Below are positions 54,738-64,000 of a stretch of DNA of 64,000 bases, piece after piece. The stretch is from Bradyrhizobium glycinis (GTDB taxonomy: Bacteria; Pseudomonadota; Alphaproteobacteria; Rhizobiales; Xanthobacteraceae). The notes under the pieces are model-generated. The model was not told the origin of the DNA. It ran no database searches and saw only the letters and a program-made list of their open reading frames with translations. The position numbers and the translations under genes are program-made. Where the stretch lies: contig NZ_JACCHQ010000018.1 of the NCBI RefSeq assembly GCF_016031655.1, positions 1-64,000 of the forward strand, read 5' to 3'. How positions within the stretch are numbered: the stretch's first letter is position 1; the number at the start of each line of letters is the position of its first letter.

Positions 54738-56957
54738 TTACCGGAATCCCAGTCGAGCCATCTGCGCCGACGCGTGCTCCGGGTCGGGAAGGGGGTGCCA
54801 CGGATGGCTGCCAGCGGCGCTGCTCAACAAGGACCTACAGAACGCAGGAGTGAGCTTGCCGCGGTGGATCACCACGTTCTCGTACCCATCGGCGGCTCGA
54901 GCGCTCTGCCAGTGCTGATTGTAGCCGCGCTGTTCGTCGGACTTCACGTGGCAAGCAGCGAATTCGCGATCGCCCAGCGTTGCCAATTGCCAGGCATGTA
55001 CCGGCCGCTTGGTATGGATGTGCACCCACACCGGATTCGGCATCTTACCATTGCTCAGCGGCTTGGGTTGAAGCCTGATCTCGAACAGCGTCCCCGGCTC
55101 GCCCTTCAGAGCGCGTGGTGGATCTGCAGGCGGCAATTCCCCGGCCCCCCGCAAATATTCAAGGTAATTCTGCGACGGGAAGGCGTAGGTCTTCATGCAA
55201 TTCATCGTGATCGCTGCCTTCTGTGCGTCCAAATAATTTGCCTGTCCCTGCACCTCGGACCACATCGCCTTGAGCCGGGATATTTTTTCGTGCACTTCGG
55301 GCACCTGCGCAGGCGTAAGCAGGCCGCGTCGGCGAGGCTCCTCCAGGGCCGCTACGCAGGCCCCGATCTCGGTAGCTTGCGTTTGCAGGCGCTCGACGAC
55401 AAGACCGACGACGTGGTCCGCGTCCTCGGGCTTCATCTGGCGCGCTTGCGAGACGGCGCTTTGCTGCGCCGGCAGATTGAACTGCAGTAGCTCGTCCAAC
55501 CGATTGAGCAATCCGCTCAGCGCTTTCCTGGATGGCGGAGCCTGCCACATCTCCAGGTGGTCGTCCGCTGATGATTCCTGTGCGCGTGCCGCCTCCGCAG
55601 CGGTCGCAAGCTTCTTGGTGCCGAGGTCCGACAGGACGATGACCTTACCTGTCCGAGCCGAGGCAGCGTCGGGCCTGGCAAGCTGTGGGTCGCGCTCCGC
55701 GGCCGCCGAACTCCCCTCGCCTGCCGCCGGCGCGCGCTTGCTTTTTCCCTTCCTGCGCGTGGCCTGGCCCTCAGCGACTACACCGGCATTTTCTGGTATC
55801 GAGCTGGCCAGCGGTTCAATCACGGTCGACATCTTTGGCTGCACAGCCAAAAGCCGTGTTACTTCGTTTGCAGTGACCCAGGCACCCTCTACGATCTGGT
55901 CCAACAGATCCAATGGGACGTCGGCCCCCATTCCGTCATCCCTTAGCCTGGCAACGATGCCGTGCACTCCTGACGCAAATTCCGAAAGCCGCTCCATGAC
56001 ACCTTCCAGAACCGTGCAGTGCTCTGCGTCGAGCGCCGCTCCGTCGCTGTACAGAACGGCTTCGACCGTCGACAGGAATGCCGGAAAAAGATCCTCGACG
56101 AAGGTCCCGAGCAAACGCACCCGCCCGTCCTCACCGATGAGAGCGTCATTCAAATCTGGTTCGAACGTGCTCGCCTGCGATTCGATCAGGAGCTGCGCGA
56201 GAGCGATCCGCGATTGCAGATACATGCAGTTCGTAAAAAGTGTCCAGCCGGTATGCAGGCGCAGCAACTCGGGCGTGGTACCCGGCAAGTTTGCGGTGGC
56301 CGCGCAGACGGACTGCATCCGTTCCGAGCGTAATACCTTCTTTCCCCACCATTCCATGCAGGCCGTGTAGCGCTGCGCCACCGTCGATACCGCTCGGCTC
56401 AGCTGGGCGGGCGAAGCGTTGGCTCCGCGCAGCTGCTCGAGCACTGTTGCCGCTTTCTTTCTGCTCGCTTCCAGCTCTTGGACAATCAAGGTGGCCACGG
56501 CGTTGCATTGATCCCCCGCAGCTAGAGTCTCTTGGCGAACTCGGCGAGCTTGATCGTCGGGAAGAAGCCTGCGTGCCACGTCTGGGGGGAGGCTTGCATA
56601 ATAGTCCAGAACTTCCGCCCCCGTCTTGACGACTTGATCAATCAGGTCCTGCGCCTGCGACCGGTTCAGGGGCTGGGCCGCCTCATTTTTAGAAGCATCA
56701 AAGGTTTGGAGCAGGCTGCGCATTTGTCGCTTGGCCGCCTTGATCTCGTCTTTCGTTGGGACTGCCACATCCGAAGCTGGTGGGTCGCCAACGAGCGGCG
56801 CTATTCTATCTCCAGACCCGGAGCGCATCCGCTCTACGGCCGATTCGAAAGATTGCCTGGCTTCACCGGAGACTGGCCCAGGCTCCCCGCCCGGTCCCCA
56901 GCTTTCCGTTTCTGCAGGCTCAACGTTCGAGGTGCCAGCTCGGCCAATGCCCGCCAT
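54738..56957 (-). CDS. Large candidate type III effector
   Basis: A 739-residue soluble protein starting MAGIGRAGTSNVEPAETESW at 56957 (ribosome site GGAGG, 7 bp upstream), 43 bp downstream of a tts-like box. The first about 80 residues are Gly/Ser/Glu-rich and unstructured, like type III secretion signals. A long, mostly helical middle follows (KAAKRQMRSLLQTFDASKNE; RKKAATVLEQLRGANASPAQ), with a basic patch near 430 (TRRKGKSKRAPA). A distinct C-terminal domain has VWVHIHTKRPVHAWQLATLG, HVKSDEQRGYNQHWQSAR and VIHRGKLTPAF. No signal peptide, no membrane segments, no motif of a named enzyme. Confidence 0.75.
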   Translation of the reverse strand: MAGIGRAGTSNVEPAETESWGPGGEPGPVSGEARQSFESAVERMRSGSGDRIAPLVGDPPASDVAVPTKDEIKAAKRQMRSLLQTFDASKNEAAQPLNRSQAQDLIDQVVKTGAEVLDYYASLPPDVARRLLPDDQARRVRQETLAAGDQCNAVATLIVQELEASRKKAATVLEQLRGANASPAQLSRAVSTVAQRYTACMEWWGKKVLRSERMQSVCAATANLPGTTPELLRLHTGWTLFTNCMYLQSRIALAQLLIESQASTFEPDLNDALIGEDGRVRLLGTFVEDLFPAFLSTVEAVLYSDGAALDAEHCTVLEGVMERLSEFASGVHGIVARLRDDGMGADVPLDLLDQIVEGAWVTANEVTRLLAVQPKMSTVIEPLASSIPENAGVVAEGQATRRKGKSKRAPAAGEGSSAAAERDPQLARPDAASARTGKVIVLSDLGTKKLATAAEAARAQESSADDHLEMWQAPPSRKALSGLLNRLDELLQFNLPAQQSAVSQARQMKPEDADHVVGLVVERLQTQATEIGACVAALEEPRRRGLLTPAQVPEVHEKISRLKAMWSEVQGQANYLDAQKAAITMNCMKTYAFPSQNYLEYLRGAGELPPADPPRALKGEPGTLFEIRLQPKPLSNGKMPNPVWVHIHTKRPVHAWQLATLGDREFAACHVKSDEQRGYNQHWQSARAADGYENVVIHRGKLTPAFCRSLLSSAAGSHPWHPLPDPEHASAQMARLGFR

Positions 56958-56999
56958 ATTCAACCTCCAATCAAGTCGAGAATGCGTAGCCTGTCTGAC

Positions 57000-57027
57000 T
57001 AGACAGCTTGGCTGACGACTAGCTGAC
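57000..57027 (-). promoter_or_regulatory. tts-like box
   Basis: The minus strand reads GTCAGCTAGTCGTCAGCC...TCTA, about 17 of 22 fixed positions of the tts consensus, including GTCAGCT, TCG and the terminal CTA. Its spacing to the 739-residue gene (43 bp) is normal for tts boxes. Confidence 0.6.
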
Positions 57028-57053
57028 CAAGGAGCGTTCATCCGGATGCACAC

Positions 57054-57406
57054 GAAAGAAGGCGCCGTCTTTTGTGTATCCCGTGGCTCTGTGCACGTGG
57101 CCCGGGCGGCCGTTCCAAACGCTGGAGAGCAGCCGGCAGTCCGCTCGCCTCCTAACGCTCAATTGTGGTCAGGCAGAAATGGCGAGCGGATCGATTGGCA
57201 CACCCACGGCCGCTGGACTCGTCGGCTATCCGGTCCGGAGACTTCGACCGAAGAGCATCCAGCCGCCATACACCCATCGTGACGAGACGCCGGACGCGGA
57301 TCAGCAACGACATATAGCCATCCAATCGCGCAGAATCGAGTTGCTTAAGTCCTCTTCCAACTACACTTCGCCGAGCCGCGCCCCTCCAGGCCCGGTCAGA
57401 TCACCT
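57054..57406. other. No gene recognised
   Basis: Spacer between the effector promoter and the small membrane protein gene; nothing recognised. Confidence 0.35.
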
Positions 57407-57760
57407 TCATAGAAATATGGCAGCGAGCGTACCAAGCGCGCCAAGCATCAGCCCGATCAGCGAACCGGCTGTCGGCACGTCTCTAAAGAGCAGGAGGACG
57501 AGTATCGGTTCCACTACCAGAATAGCTCCCACCGATATCGCGACGACGATCCAGATATTCTTCAGATGCATGTAGCCCAGTGCGTATCCGAAAATGAGGA
57601 GGATGCCACCGAAGGATATCAGGAGAACCATCGGCAACAGCATTGCCGGATCACCGCCGGCCTTTCCTAGTTGCCTTGAGGCAAGCAACTCGGCCAATAT
57701 CGAAAGCGCTTCGCCAAGGAAAATCGCTGCCAACGCTACAATCTTCAATACCAAGTTCAT
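57407..57760 (-). CDS. Small DMT/EmrE-type membrane protein
   Basis: A 117-residue protein with four hydrophobic segments (about 5-25, 43-63, 68-88, 95-116), the layout of EmrE-like small multidrug transporters and half-size DMT permeases. Segments contain LLISFGGILLIFGYALGYMHL and IWIVVAISVGAILVVEPILV. It lacks the strongly conserved early Glu in the usual SMR context (a Glu is present in FLGEALSILAELLAS). Such proteins usually work as pairs; no partner lies next to it. Confidence 0.65.
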   Translation of the reverse strand: MNLVLKIVALAAIFLGEALSILAELLASRQLGKAGGDPAMLLPMVLLISFGGILLIFGYALGYMHLKNIWIVVAISVGAILVVEPILVLLLFRDVPTAGSLIGLMLGALGTLAAIFL

Positions 57761-58025
57761 CGGCCTCTACAGTTTGCGGCTATCTAAGCGGGGCATCGGA
57801 GTTACCATTGCGGTTAACTTTTCCGCCTGTCAGGCGCTTGCAAGCGGTCGACGAGCTATTGCTCCTCACGGTCAGTTCAACGTCTGCCTGATTGATCACT
57901 AGATCCCGACCAGCAGCAATTATTTCGCGTCGACCAAACCATCTTCGCTGCTTGCAGAAGCGAAGATGATTAAGGACGCGCCCAATCCCAGCGCGTGCCG
58001 GCTGCCACACCGCAGCGATCCGGAC

Positions 58026-59267
58026 CTAGGCTGCAATCCGCACGGGAAGAGCGGAATAGCCATGCACGAAGTTGGACGCAATTCGCTCAGGTTCGCCGAC
58101 AACTTCGACCTCCAGCCCCGAGTCCAAAATCTCTTGCCAGAGGACTCTCAATTGCAATTCCGCTAGATGTCGGCCAAGACAGCGGTGGATTCCGAATCCG
58201 AACGAGAGATGCTGTCGCACATTCTTGCGGTCGATGACGAAACTGTTGGCGTTCTCAATGATCTCTTCGTCCCGATTGCCAGATATGTACCACATAACGA
58301 CCTTGTCGCCCTTTTTGATCTCTTTCCCGCCTACGATGCAATCGGTCGCGGCGGTGCGGCGCATATGCGCGATTGGTGTCTGGTATCGAATAATCTCGGA
58401 CACTGCGCTTGAGACCAGCCTGGGATTCTCTGTCAGTTTTCGCAGTTCGGAGGGGTACTGACTCATGAACAGGAGGCCGCCGGTAATCGAGTTTCGCGTG
58501 GTGTCATTTCCCCCAACGATCAGCAGAATCAGATTGCCGAGAAACTCACTCGGCTTCATTTGGCGGGTGGCGGGCGAGTGCGCCATCAAGGAAATCAGGT
58601 CGAGGCGCGGCTCGGTATTGATGCGCTCTTTCCAAAGCCGGGTGAAATAGTCCAGGCACTCGGACAAGATTGTGCTTCGCTTGTCCCAGCTGTCGATTGC
58701 ATGGCCAGCCTTCGGAGTTGCAACAGCTACATCCGACCAATAGGACAGGAGTCGCCGATCCTCAAATGGAACGTCGAACAGTGTAGCGAGCGTTTGCGTC
58801 GTCAGCTCTATGGAAACCATGTCCACCCAATTGAAAGCATCATTGCGTGGCAAGCCGTCCAGGATCGCCCTGACCCGAGAGCGGATCAAGCTTTCCAGTT
58901 TCGTCAGGCTTTCCGGTCCGACTATCGGACTCACGGTATTGCGCTGCTCGGCGTGCTGGGGAGGTCCCATCTTGATGAAACTCGGGGTCCTGTGCTCGGT
59001 AGGCACGTCGGCTATCGTGACACCCTGCTCCGACGAGAATCCGTTGTGATTAGTATCTACTGCCACAATATCCCTGTACTTCGTGACGGACCAGTATGGG
59101 CCATAGGCGCTGTCTTGGCAGTAATGAACGGGATCTTCTCTTCGCAATCGCTCGAAGCAACCCCATACACTGTCGTCTTGAAAGCGCTTGGCCTCGCTTA
59201 CATCCAGATTGCTCAGGGGGATAAGACACGCGTCGTCAGCTCTATTATCTTCCAATCGCCTTTTCAT
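58026..59267 (-). CDS. Cytochrome P450, CYP153-like
   Basis: A soluble bacterial P450 of 413 residues. I-helix LILLIVGGNDTTRNSITGG (about 250), ExxR in SEIIRYQTPIAHMRRT, and haem loop LSFGFGIHRCLGRHLAELQL with the Cys ligand near 360. The arrangement FGFGIHRCxG, GNDTTRNSI, WYISGNRDEE and VDMVSIELTTQTLATLFDVP closely resembles CYP153 enzymes, which hydroxylate terminal carbons of alkanes, terpenes and fatty acids. The start at 59267 has ribosome site GGAG. No ferredoxin or reductase gene is next to it, so the redox partner must be elsewhere. Confidence 0.9.
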   Translation of the reverse strand: MKRRLEDNRADDACLIPLSNLDVSEAKRFQDDSVWGCFERLRREDPVHYCQDSAYGPYWSVTKYRDIVAVDTNHNGFSSEQGVTIADVPTEHRTPSFIKMGPPQHAEQRNTVSPIVGPESLTKLESLIRSRVRAILDGLPRNDAFNWVDMVSIELTTQTLATLFDVPFEDRRLLSYWSDVAVATPKAGHAIDSWDKRSTILSECLDYFTRLWKERINTEPRLDLISLMAHSPATRQMKPSEFLGNLILLIVGGNDTTRNSITGGLLFMSQYPSELRKLTENPRLVSSAVSEIIRYQTPIAHMRRTAATDCIVGGKEIKKGDKVVMWYISGNRDEEIIENANSFVIDRKNVRQHLSFGFGIHRCLGRHLAELQLRVLWQEILDSGLEVEVVGEPERIASNFVHGYSALPVRIAA

Positions 59268-59588
59268 AATCGTCTCCGCAGACTTCTGCTCTCGAGAGCT
59301 TACGGATCCAAAGGTCGCGGTTCACCGTTTCGAGCTGCCGCGGCGTTTGGCTGCGACGAGCCGCTCGAGCAGACTATCTCAAAGTGCGGCTAGCCGACCC
59401 TACCGTATTGGGCAGGCCGGTTCGGATTGACTTTTCAAGTCGATCTACTCAGTGGATCGTGAGAGCTTCACCGCTGGTGCGACGATCGGGGCAGTGCAAA
59501 GTCGAATGCACAATCAAAAGGTAGAGGCTGCGTCATCCGCCGCCGGAGTGGCAACTTTGTCAAGATCACGATATGCATAATCCTCTGA

Positions 59589-60470
59589 CTACGACTCTTC
59601 AGGCAAATCAATCCAGATATCCGGAGGACCACTCAGGAGTGTATCCTGATCCGGAATGTAGATATTATCGAAGACCCTAAGGCCATGAGCCGTCGCTGCT
59701 GCAACAATTATGAAAGGGAGCTTGACCTGCTCCAAGTCTTCGAAGGTATCAGCGTCAACAATCCGGACGAAATCGAGTTTAAACTTTCTGAACCTTATTT
59801 GAGATGTAGCCGCGGCTACCAGATCCTTGACGCTCGACGCTCCTTGGGCGATCTCTTTCCTCGAATGGTTGAGTGCCGTGAAGAGACGCGACAGCTCATC
59901 GAGCTCGGAGCGACTAAATCGCCTCAAGCGCGACGAGATTGGCACCCCGTTCTTGTATCTCACGGTCGGCACAAACCGTATCTCGCAATCGAGAAGGAGG
60001 TCTGCGACCGCGCGCTTCACCAGAATCGCCTGACCGATATCCTTGAGGCCGAAGTAGCTGCGAGTTGGTCGCGCATAACAGATCCAGCGGATTGCCCCTG
60101 TAACGGCTTCCTTCAAGTACGCCTCAGGTCCATCTAAACGCAGATGATAGTTGCCTTGCGATACGAACGTTCGATAACCAGGCGGGAACATTTCGCTGTC
60201 GTTCGAGGAAATCACGGCAGTTGCTCCCGCACGCAGGGCGAATCCAATATCAGCGTCCAAATCGAAATCGTAGCTCCCACCTGGTCTAAGTTGGGTCTTG
60301 TTCGGGTAGACTGTGACAATTGCGACGTCATTCTCACATGCCGCACGTCTGATCAGTTCTGCATGCCCAAGATGCAGGGCGCCGAGGGTGTGTACCGTCC
60401 CAATCGTCTGCCCTGTTCTCGCCACCTCCCGGATGAACGCTTTGCCTGCAGAAAGACATCCCAGATGCAT
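59589..60470 (-). CDS. Pantoate-beta-alanine ligase-like protein
   Basis: A 293-residue PanC homologue (nucleotidyltransferase fold; PanC joins pantoate and beta-alanine using ATP). The start MHLGCLSAGKAFI at 60470 follows a GGAG site. HxGH is in TVHTLGALHLGHAELIRRA, the second motif in VTVYPNKTQLRPGG, EMFPPGY matches EMYPxG, KDIGQAILVKRAVADL matches the KDxQQ helix with Ile-Gly for the usual Gln pair, and GVPISSRLRRFSRSE matches the KMSxS-like loop. Divergence at several pocket residues leaves room for another acid/amine pair. No panB or panD lies beside it. Confidence 0.8.
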   Translation of the reverse strand: MHLGCLSAGKAFIREVARTGQTIGTVHTLGALHLGHAELIRRAACENDVAIVTVYPNKTQLRPGGSYDFDLDADIGFALRAGATAVISSNDSEMFPPGYRTFVSQGNYHLRLDGPEAYLKEAVTGAIRWICYARPTRSYFGLKDIGQAILVKRAVADLLLDCEIRFVPTVRYKNGVPISSRLRRFSRSELDELSRLFTALNHSRKEIAQGASSVKDLVAAATSQIRFRKFKLDFVRIVDADTFEDLEQVKLPFIIVAAATAHGLRVFDNIYIPDQDTLLSGPPDIWIDLPEES

Positions 60471-60678
60471 TTTTCTTACTCCAATTTTTTTGGACGCTAA
60501 AAGGCTCGTCTGATCGCATCGGTTGGATCGCAAAAGGTCGGCCCTGGGTGGCGGATTGGCAGCGCTTGCCCACGAGCCCCAAAGAGCTTTAGCGCCCGCT
60601 TACAGCTCGGACACCGCACCCACCTGCTCCAAGCTCTCGGGCATTGTAGTCCCTTCCATTTTGCAGTTTCCAAAGCAA

Positions 60679-62160
60679 TCAGGTTGACCCTTCTCGACCA
60701 CTTCTGACCAACGATGAGAGTTCAGCCAGGTAGCTTGATGGCTCGCACTGCTGATCACCCTTCAAAGCGGCCTGCAGTCCCGGACATCGGTCGGCAAAAA
60801 ACGGTGGTTCGAATGTCGTTATCCTAGCGCCTGAAAAGTCGACTTTTACGAAGCTGGCCTGGAACGGCGATATCCCGCGCAGGTTCGCGTCGCGCAAGGA
60901 CGACTGGTTCATGCGAACGTATGCGACGCGCGTTGCCTCCAGGTTGCTGTCAGTCATTCCTGCTGCCAGATATGCCTGCACTAGATTGGATCCTTCGAGA
61001 TTTGCGTGGTCCAGCGCCATTGATTTCGGGGGATCACCCGTCATCATCGACCTGTAGAGGTAAGCCTGTGATAAGTCTGCAGATTCAAGGTCGCAGTCGC
61101 GCACAAAGGCACAGCGGCCGCGAAAACCTGTGAGTTTGCTGGCTCGCATTGTGCTCTCTGTTATGCAAATGCTTTCGCCCGAAGCCCGAGACAGGTCCAC
61201 TCCATCGAGCTGACAGGAGTGAATAGAAGCACGATTCAACACAGCACCGACCAGATTTGCGTCGGATAAGCTTACGGACAGAAATCGCGCCTCGGTCAAG
61301 TCTGCCTGCTCGAGCTCCGCACCTGAAAGGTTTGACTGGTGAACATCAGCGAATGGAGCGCTCAGGGCTCTCGCCGTAATGCGGCCGCTCACCTTGGAGA
61401 GTCTCAGATAGGGAAGATAAGCGCCTTCCAGGACCAGACCGTCGACCGAGGTGGGGCGCACGATCGACAAACAGTCCCCTTTCGACTGAAAGAATGAGCA
61501 AGCCGCAAGATGCGCCTTCGTGATCGTGACCTGACTCAGCTTTGCAAAGCGGAAAGAAGCGGAAGAAAGGAAGCATTCATTGATGGTCGAACCCTGCAGT
61601 TCCGCGCCGTCAAATACAGCATCACTCGCGTCGCACTGGTAAAGGAGGAGCCCGCTCAGCATCGCGTTGTCAAAGCGTGCCCTTCTCATGCTGCAACCGT
61701 GAAACAGACTTCCGGTTGCATCAATTACACCGCGAAGACTGGCATCCTCGAAATTGCAAACCTGCGCTGCAACTGCGTGCATATACGCATAATCGAGCTT
61801 GGCTCCACGGAAACTTACCCTCTCTAGCCCCGGACAGATAAGATTTGCCCCAGATAGGTCTGCCCGATCCAACTTTGCGCCGTGCAGCTGCGCACGATTG
61901 AGGGTACATCGTCGCAGCGGGAAATCTGACAGGTCAAGACCGTTGAAGTTCTCGGAGGAAAGCTGCAAACCAATGCCAGTCTTTCTGATCGCCTCTTGGG
62001 TCCGCCTTTCGACAGCGGCCGCCGCGCGCAGCCGATCGGCAGCTCGGCTCCAGTACCGAACAAACTCGCCATCTGATGAAAAGCTGTTTTTCGAATCTGA
62101 CCAGTGCTCTGCCCGTTCATTCGCGGTGCACTTGCTTTCAGGACCGATCGTTTGCGACAT
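60679..62160 (-). CDS. Pentapeptide-repeat protein
   Basis: 493 residues, of which about 75-440 are pentapeptide repeats (A(D/N)LxG type: RAQLHGAKLDRADLSGANLI; DLTEARFLSVSLSDANLVGA; DANLRGISPFQASF). These should fold as a right-handed quadrilateral beta-helix. The N-terminus (about 60 residues) is a charged helical cap and the C-terminus a short tail with Cys residues. No signal peptide or membrane segment. Families of this fold include DNA mimics of gyrase and some type III effectors; neither can be chosen here, and no tts box was seen upstream. Confidence 0.85.
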   Translation of the reverse strand: MSQTIGPESKCTANERAEHWSDSKNSFSSDGEFVRYWSRAADRLRAAAAVERRTQEAIRKTGIGLQLSSENFNGLDLSDFPLRRCTLNRAQLHGAKLDRADLSGANLICPGLERVSFRGAKLDYAYMHAVAAQVCNFEDASLRGVIDATGSLFHGCSMRRARFDNAMLSGLLLYQCDASDAVFDGAELQGSTINECFLSSASFRFAKLSQVTITKAHLAACSFFQSKGDCLSIVRPTSVDGLVLEGAYLPYLRLSKVSGRITARALSAPFADVHQSNLSGAELEQADLTEARFLSVSLSDANLVGAVLNRASIHSCQLDGVDLSRASGESICITESTMRASKLTGFRGRCAFVRDCDLESADLSQAYLYRSMMTGDPPKSMALDHANLEGSNLVQAYLAAGMTDSNLEATRVAYVRMNQSSLRDANLRGISPFQASFVKVDFSGARITTFEPPFFADRCPGLQAALKGDQQCEPSSYLAELSSLVRSGREGST

Positions 62161-63382
62161 CTGGATGATTCCGTATTGCCCGGATTATGAACGGGCCTGT
62201 TATTGACCTCTTTTTGTGTGGCCTATGCGACGGGTTTCGAACTCGTCCGTGAAATGGCGACGCGATGCATCGAGGAGCCACCAATTGTGTCGGTTGCCTC
62301 CGCAGCTGACACGCTTGAGCAGGGCGACCGAATTCTAGTCATGGGCCCACACAGTACCGCTCGCTGCAATTCTCTATGAGCCCGGCAACGCCGAAGGCGC
62401 AACGGTCGTTTGGCAGTGCCGATATACCAGAAGGTGCGATTTGTCTCGTCGGCAAATTATACGCAAGTCCACATCGCTCTCCATGCTGAATGCGAACGCT
62501 CAAAGCCTTGCTTCTTTTTAGAACGCACCCACGGCTTGCGGGCGGAAAGGTGATCTTTCAAGAGATGCACTCAGCTCTTACCGGCGTTACTTGATGTCGA
62601 TAGCAACGATCGTGCCATTCGTATCTGTCGCAGCTAAGGGCCGAATAGGCGTCAGGAAATCGAATTTGACGCCGAATGTTTTGAACCAGACAACGACAAT
62701 CGTTGTGGGAGGCCGATCAGGCTAAAATCGGTGTACGGATGATGTTCGTGCGCAAAGGATCGACCGATCGGCGGCTCACCCGCAGCTTTACTCCAGCGCT
62801 ACGGCGCGCCCGACACCAGATATAGGTTTGCTTCGGCCAGCATCGCGACAGCATCATCCAGAATAATTCTGCGCTCGGCACAGCTTTTACGAAATCAAGA
62901 GCTAAACCATGAAAGAGATCTGGCTCCGGTCTTCTCACCCGGTGGGCCGGCACAACTGGAGTTGACAAGGTTCTGAGCGGGTGGGCATCAGAACTGGTCG
63001 GCCAAATCAACTCGTACAGGATCATTGGTGACAATCTTAAGCGATAGTTCTGCTTGGTCGACGCTTCGATCCTCCACAGAGGTGGCTTCATTTTAAACCG
63101 CCCCTTTTTTAGTTAGATTTGTATTGCCATCGCGAGTATTCCAGACTGTCTCATTTGGCCATTCGGCGCGATCCGATCATCATTCCGGAGCCATCCTATA
63201 AATGCCATAGGTATCCACACCGCCATACTTGAAAACCTAAGATCGATCGAACGGACGGGAAGCAGCTCGGGCGACCACGGTACGGCCGAAGGAAGCCTCG
63301 CATCGATTGAAGCCGACCTCTGATTCATCAGCGTCTCAGTTGAAGCGATGCCGGCGCGCACCTAATCATGCTTGTGGTCCAG
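62161..63382. other. No gene recognised
   Basis: About 1.2 kb with only short frames. The minus-strand frame 62717-63091 is the longest and shows no family resemblance. Probably spacer or decayed DNA. Confidence 0.4.
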
Positions 63383-64000
63383 TTACTTCATCATCGCTTC
63401 GACCTCTGCACGAAAAGCTTGGCGCGAAGTGTCTCGTGAATAGAACATGTGGCCGCCCGGAAAGACTACAAGCTTGACGCGCGGCGCCGACGCAAATGGC
63501 GGTAATTGATCCAGCACAATCTGTGATCCGAAATAAGGCGTGACGAGGTCAAACAGGCCGTGCCCGACTAGCAACTTCATATTGCGGTCCGTTGCCAGAG
63601 TCTGGCGCAGCTCCGAAACTGACTCCGGCAAGCCGTGACCGAAGTCCCAACCCTGTAAAATTGTTGGGTTACGCAACTCATAGGACCCGTCCGGCCGCCA
63701 GTTTAGCTTGCGCGTAAGCAGATCGACAGTGGCGCTGGTCAGCGGCGCCAACAGCGGATCGCCCGAGGGATCGCCGGAAGCGTGTAAATCGGATTCCGGA
63801 TATGGATTGAGGCCACGCGCCGAGGCGTCATAATTACCGATTAAGTTACCGCTCTTACGCTCGAATTCGCGGCGGAATTCGTCAAGTCCGAAGCGGCCCG
63901 CGAGCCTACGACTTACGGCATTGTCGATGCCCGTCAGCGCGGCAGCCTTGTCGGCGAGACGCATGGTCGCTTCCTTATCCGCCGGGCCTTTGATGAGATC
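63383..64000 (-). CDS. S10 serine carboxypeptidase-like protein, partial
   Basis: The C-terminal part of an alpha/beta-hydrolase of the peptidase S10 type. The catalytic Asp lies in LVGHGLFDLVTPYFGSQIV and the catalytic His in VFPGGHMFYSRDTSRQAF. The frame stays open past the Met at 63964 to the window end (DLIKGPADKEATMRLAD), so the gene begins outside. The nucleophile Ser and any signal peptide lie beyond the edge. Stop at 63383. Confidence 0.75.
   Translation of the reverse strand, partial: DLIKGPADKEATMRLADKAAALTGIDNAVSRRLAGRFGLDEFRREFERKSGNLIGNYDASARGLNPYPESDLHASGDPSGDPLLAPLTSATVDLLTRKLNWRPDGSYELRNPTILQGWDFGHGLPESVSELRQTLATDRNMKLLVGHGLFDLVTPYFGSQIVLDQLPPFASAPRVKLVVFPGGHMFYSRDTSRQAFRAEVEAMMK

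Overview
The window reads as part of a symbiosis island of a Bradyrhizobium-type alphaproteobacterium (inference). The reasons are a complete uptake [NiFe]-hydrogenase operon in the rhizobial gene order, several tts boxes (binding sites of the type III secretion activator TtsI), candidate nodulation effectors, a CYP153-like P450, and a dense layer of insertion sequences and broken genes. Coding direction is mostly minus in the hydrogenase half and mixed afterwards.

Layout. 1-2.4 kb: debris of plasmid/ICE-like genes (FtsK-type translocase and hypotheticals). 2.6-3.8 kb: intact alanine dehydrogenase with a clear terminator. 3.9-4.1 kb: IS3 remnant. 4.1-22.4 kb, all minus strand, read from high to low coordinates: hupU, hupV (both broken), a sigma-54 promoter, then hupS-L-C-D-F-G-H-I-J-K-hypA-B-F-C-D-E, all intact and mostly overlapping by ATGA, and finally a broken hoxX. 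22.4-24.4 kb: broken DUF3422 gene and the tail of a chemotaxis receptor gene. 24.6-36.9 kb: accessory region with a TauD-like protein lacking its metal ligands, a membrane protein, small paralogues, a NopP-like broken effector, a decayed tts-box effector, a SLC13/DASS transporter and an A/T-rich SET-domain gene. 37.0-44.9 kb: a nested mobile-element stack. An AbiEi-like antitoxin gene is interrupted by an IS66 element, which itself carries a group II intron in tnpB and a three-recombinase RIT element in tnpC. 45-57 kb: GH12 glucanase, IS21/IS5/IS110 remnants, two tts-box genes (a 484-residue repeat protein and a 739-residue protein), a sulfotransferase and a small secreted Cys-containing peptide. 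57.4-64 kb: small DMT-type membrane protein, CYP153-like P450, PanC-like ligase, pentapeptide-repeat protein and the end of an S10 serine carboxypeptidase-like gene that runs out of the window.

How it works together. HupSL is the membrane-bound H2-oxidising enzyme and HupC its cytochrome b link to the respiratory chain. HupD cleaves the HupL tail. HupF-K and HypA-F make and insert the NiFe(CN)2CO centre and the iron-sulfur clusters. This system would recycle H2 made by nitrogenase in nodules. The H2 sensor (HupUV) and HoxX are inactivated while all 16 structural and maturation genes stay open, which suggests selection for hydrogenase activity without H2-responsive control. The right half is a host-interaction region: tts boxes stand in front of effector candidates, some active-looking and some decaying.

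Limits: all names come from reading the translated sequence by eye. No search was run, and frameshifts are inferred from continuity of recognised families across frames.
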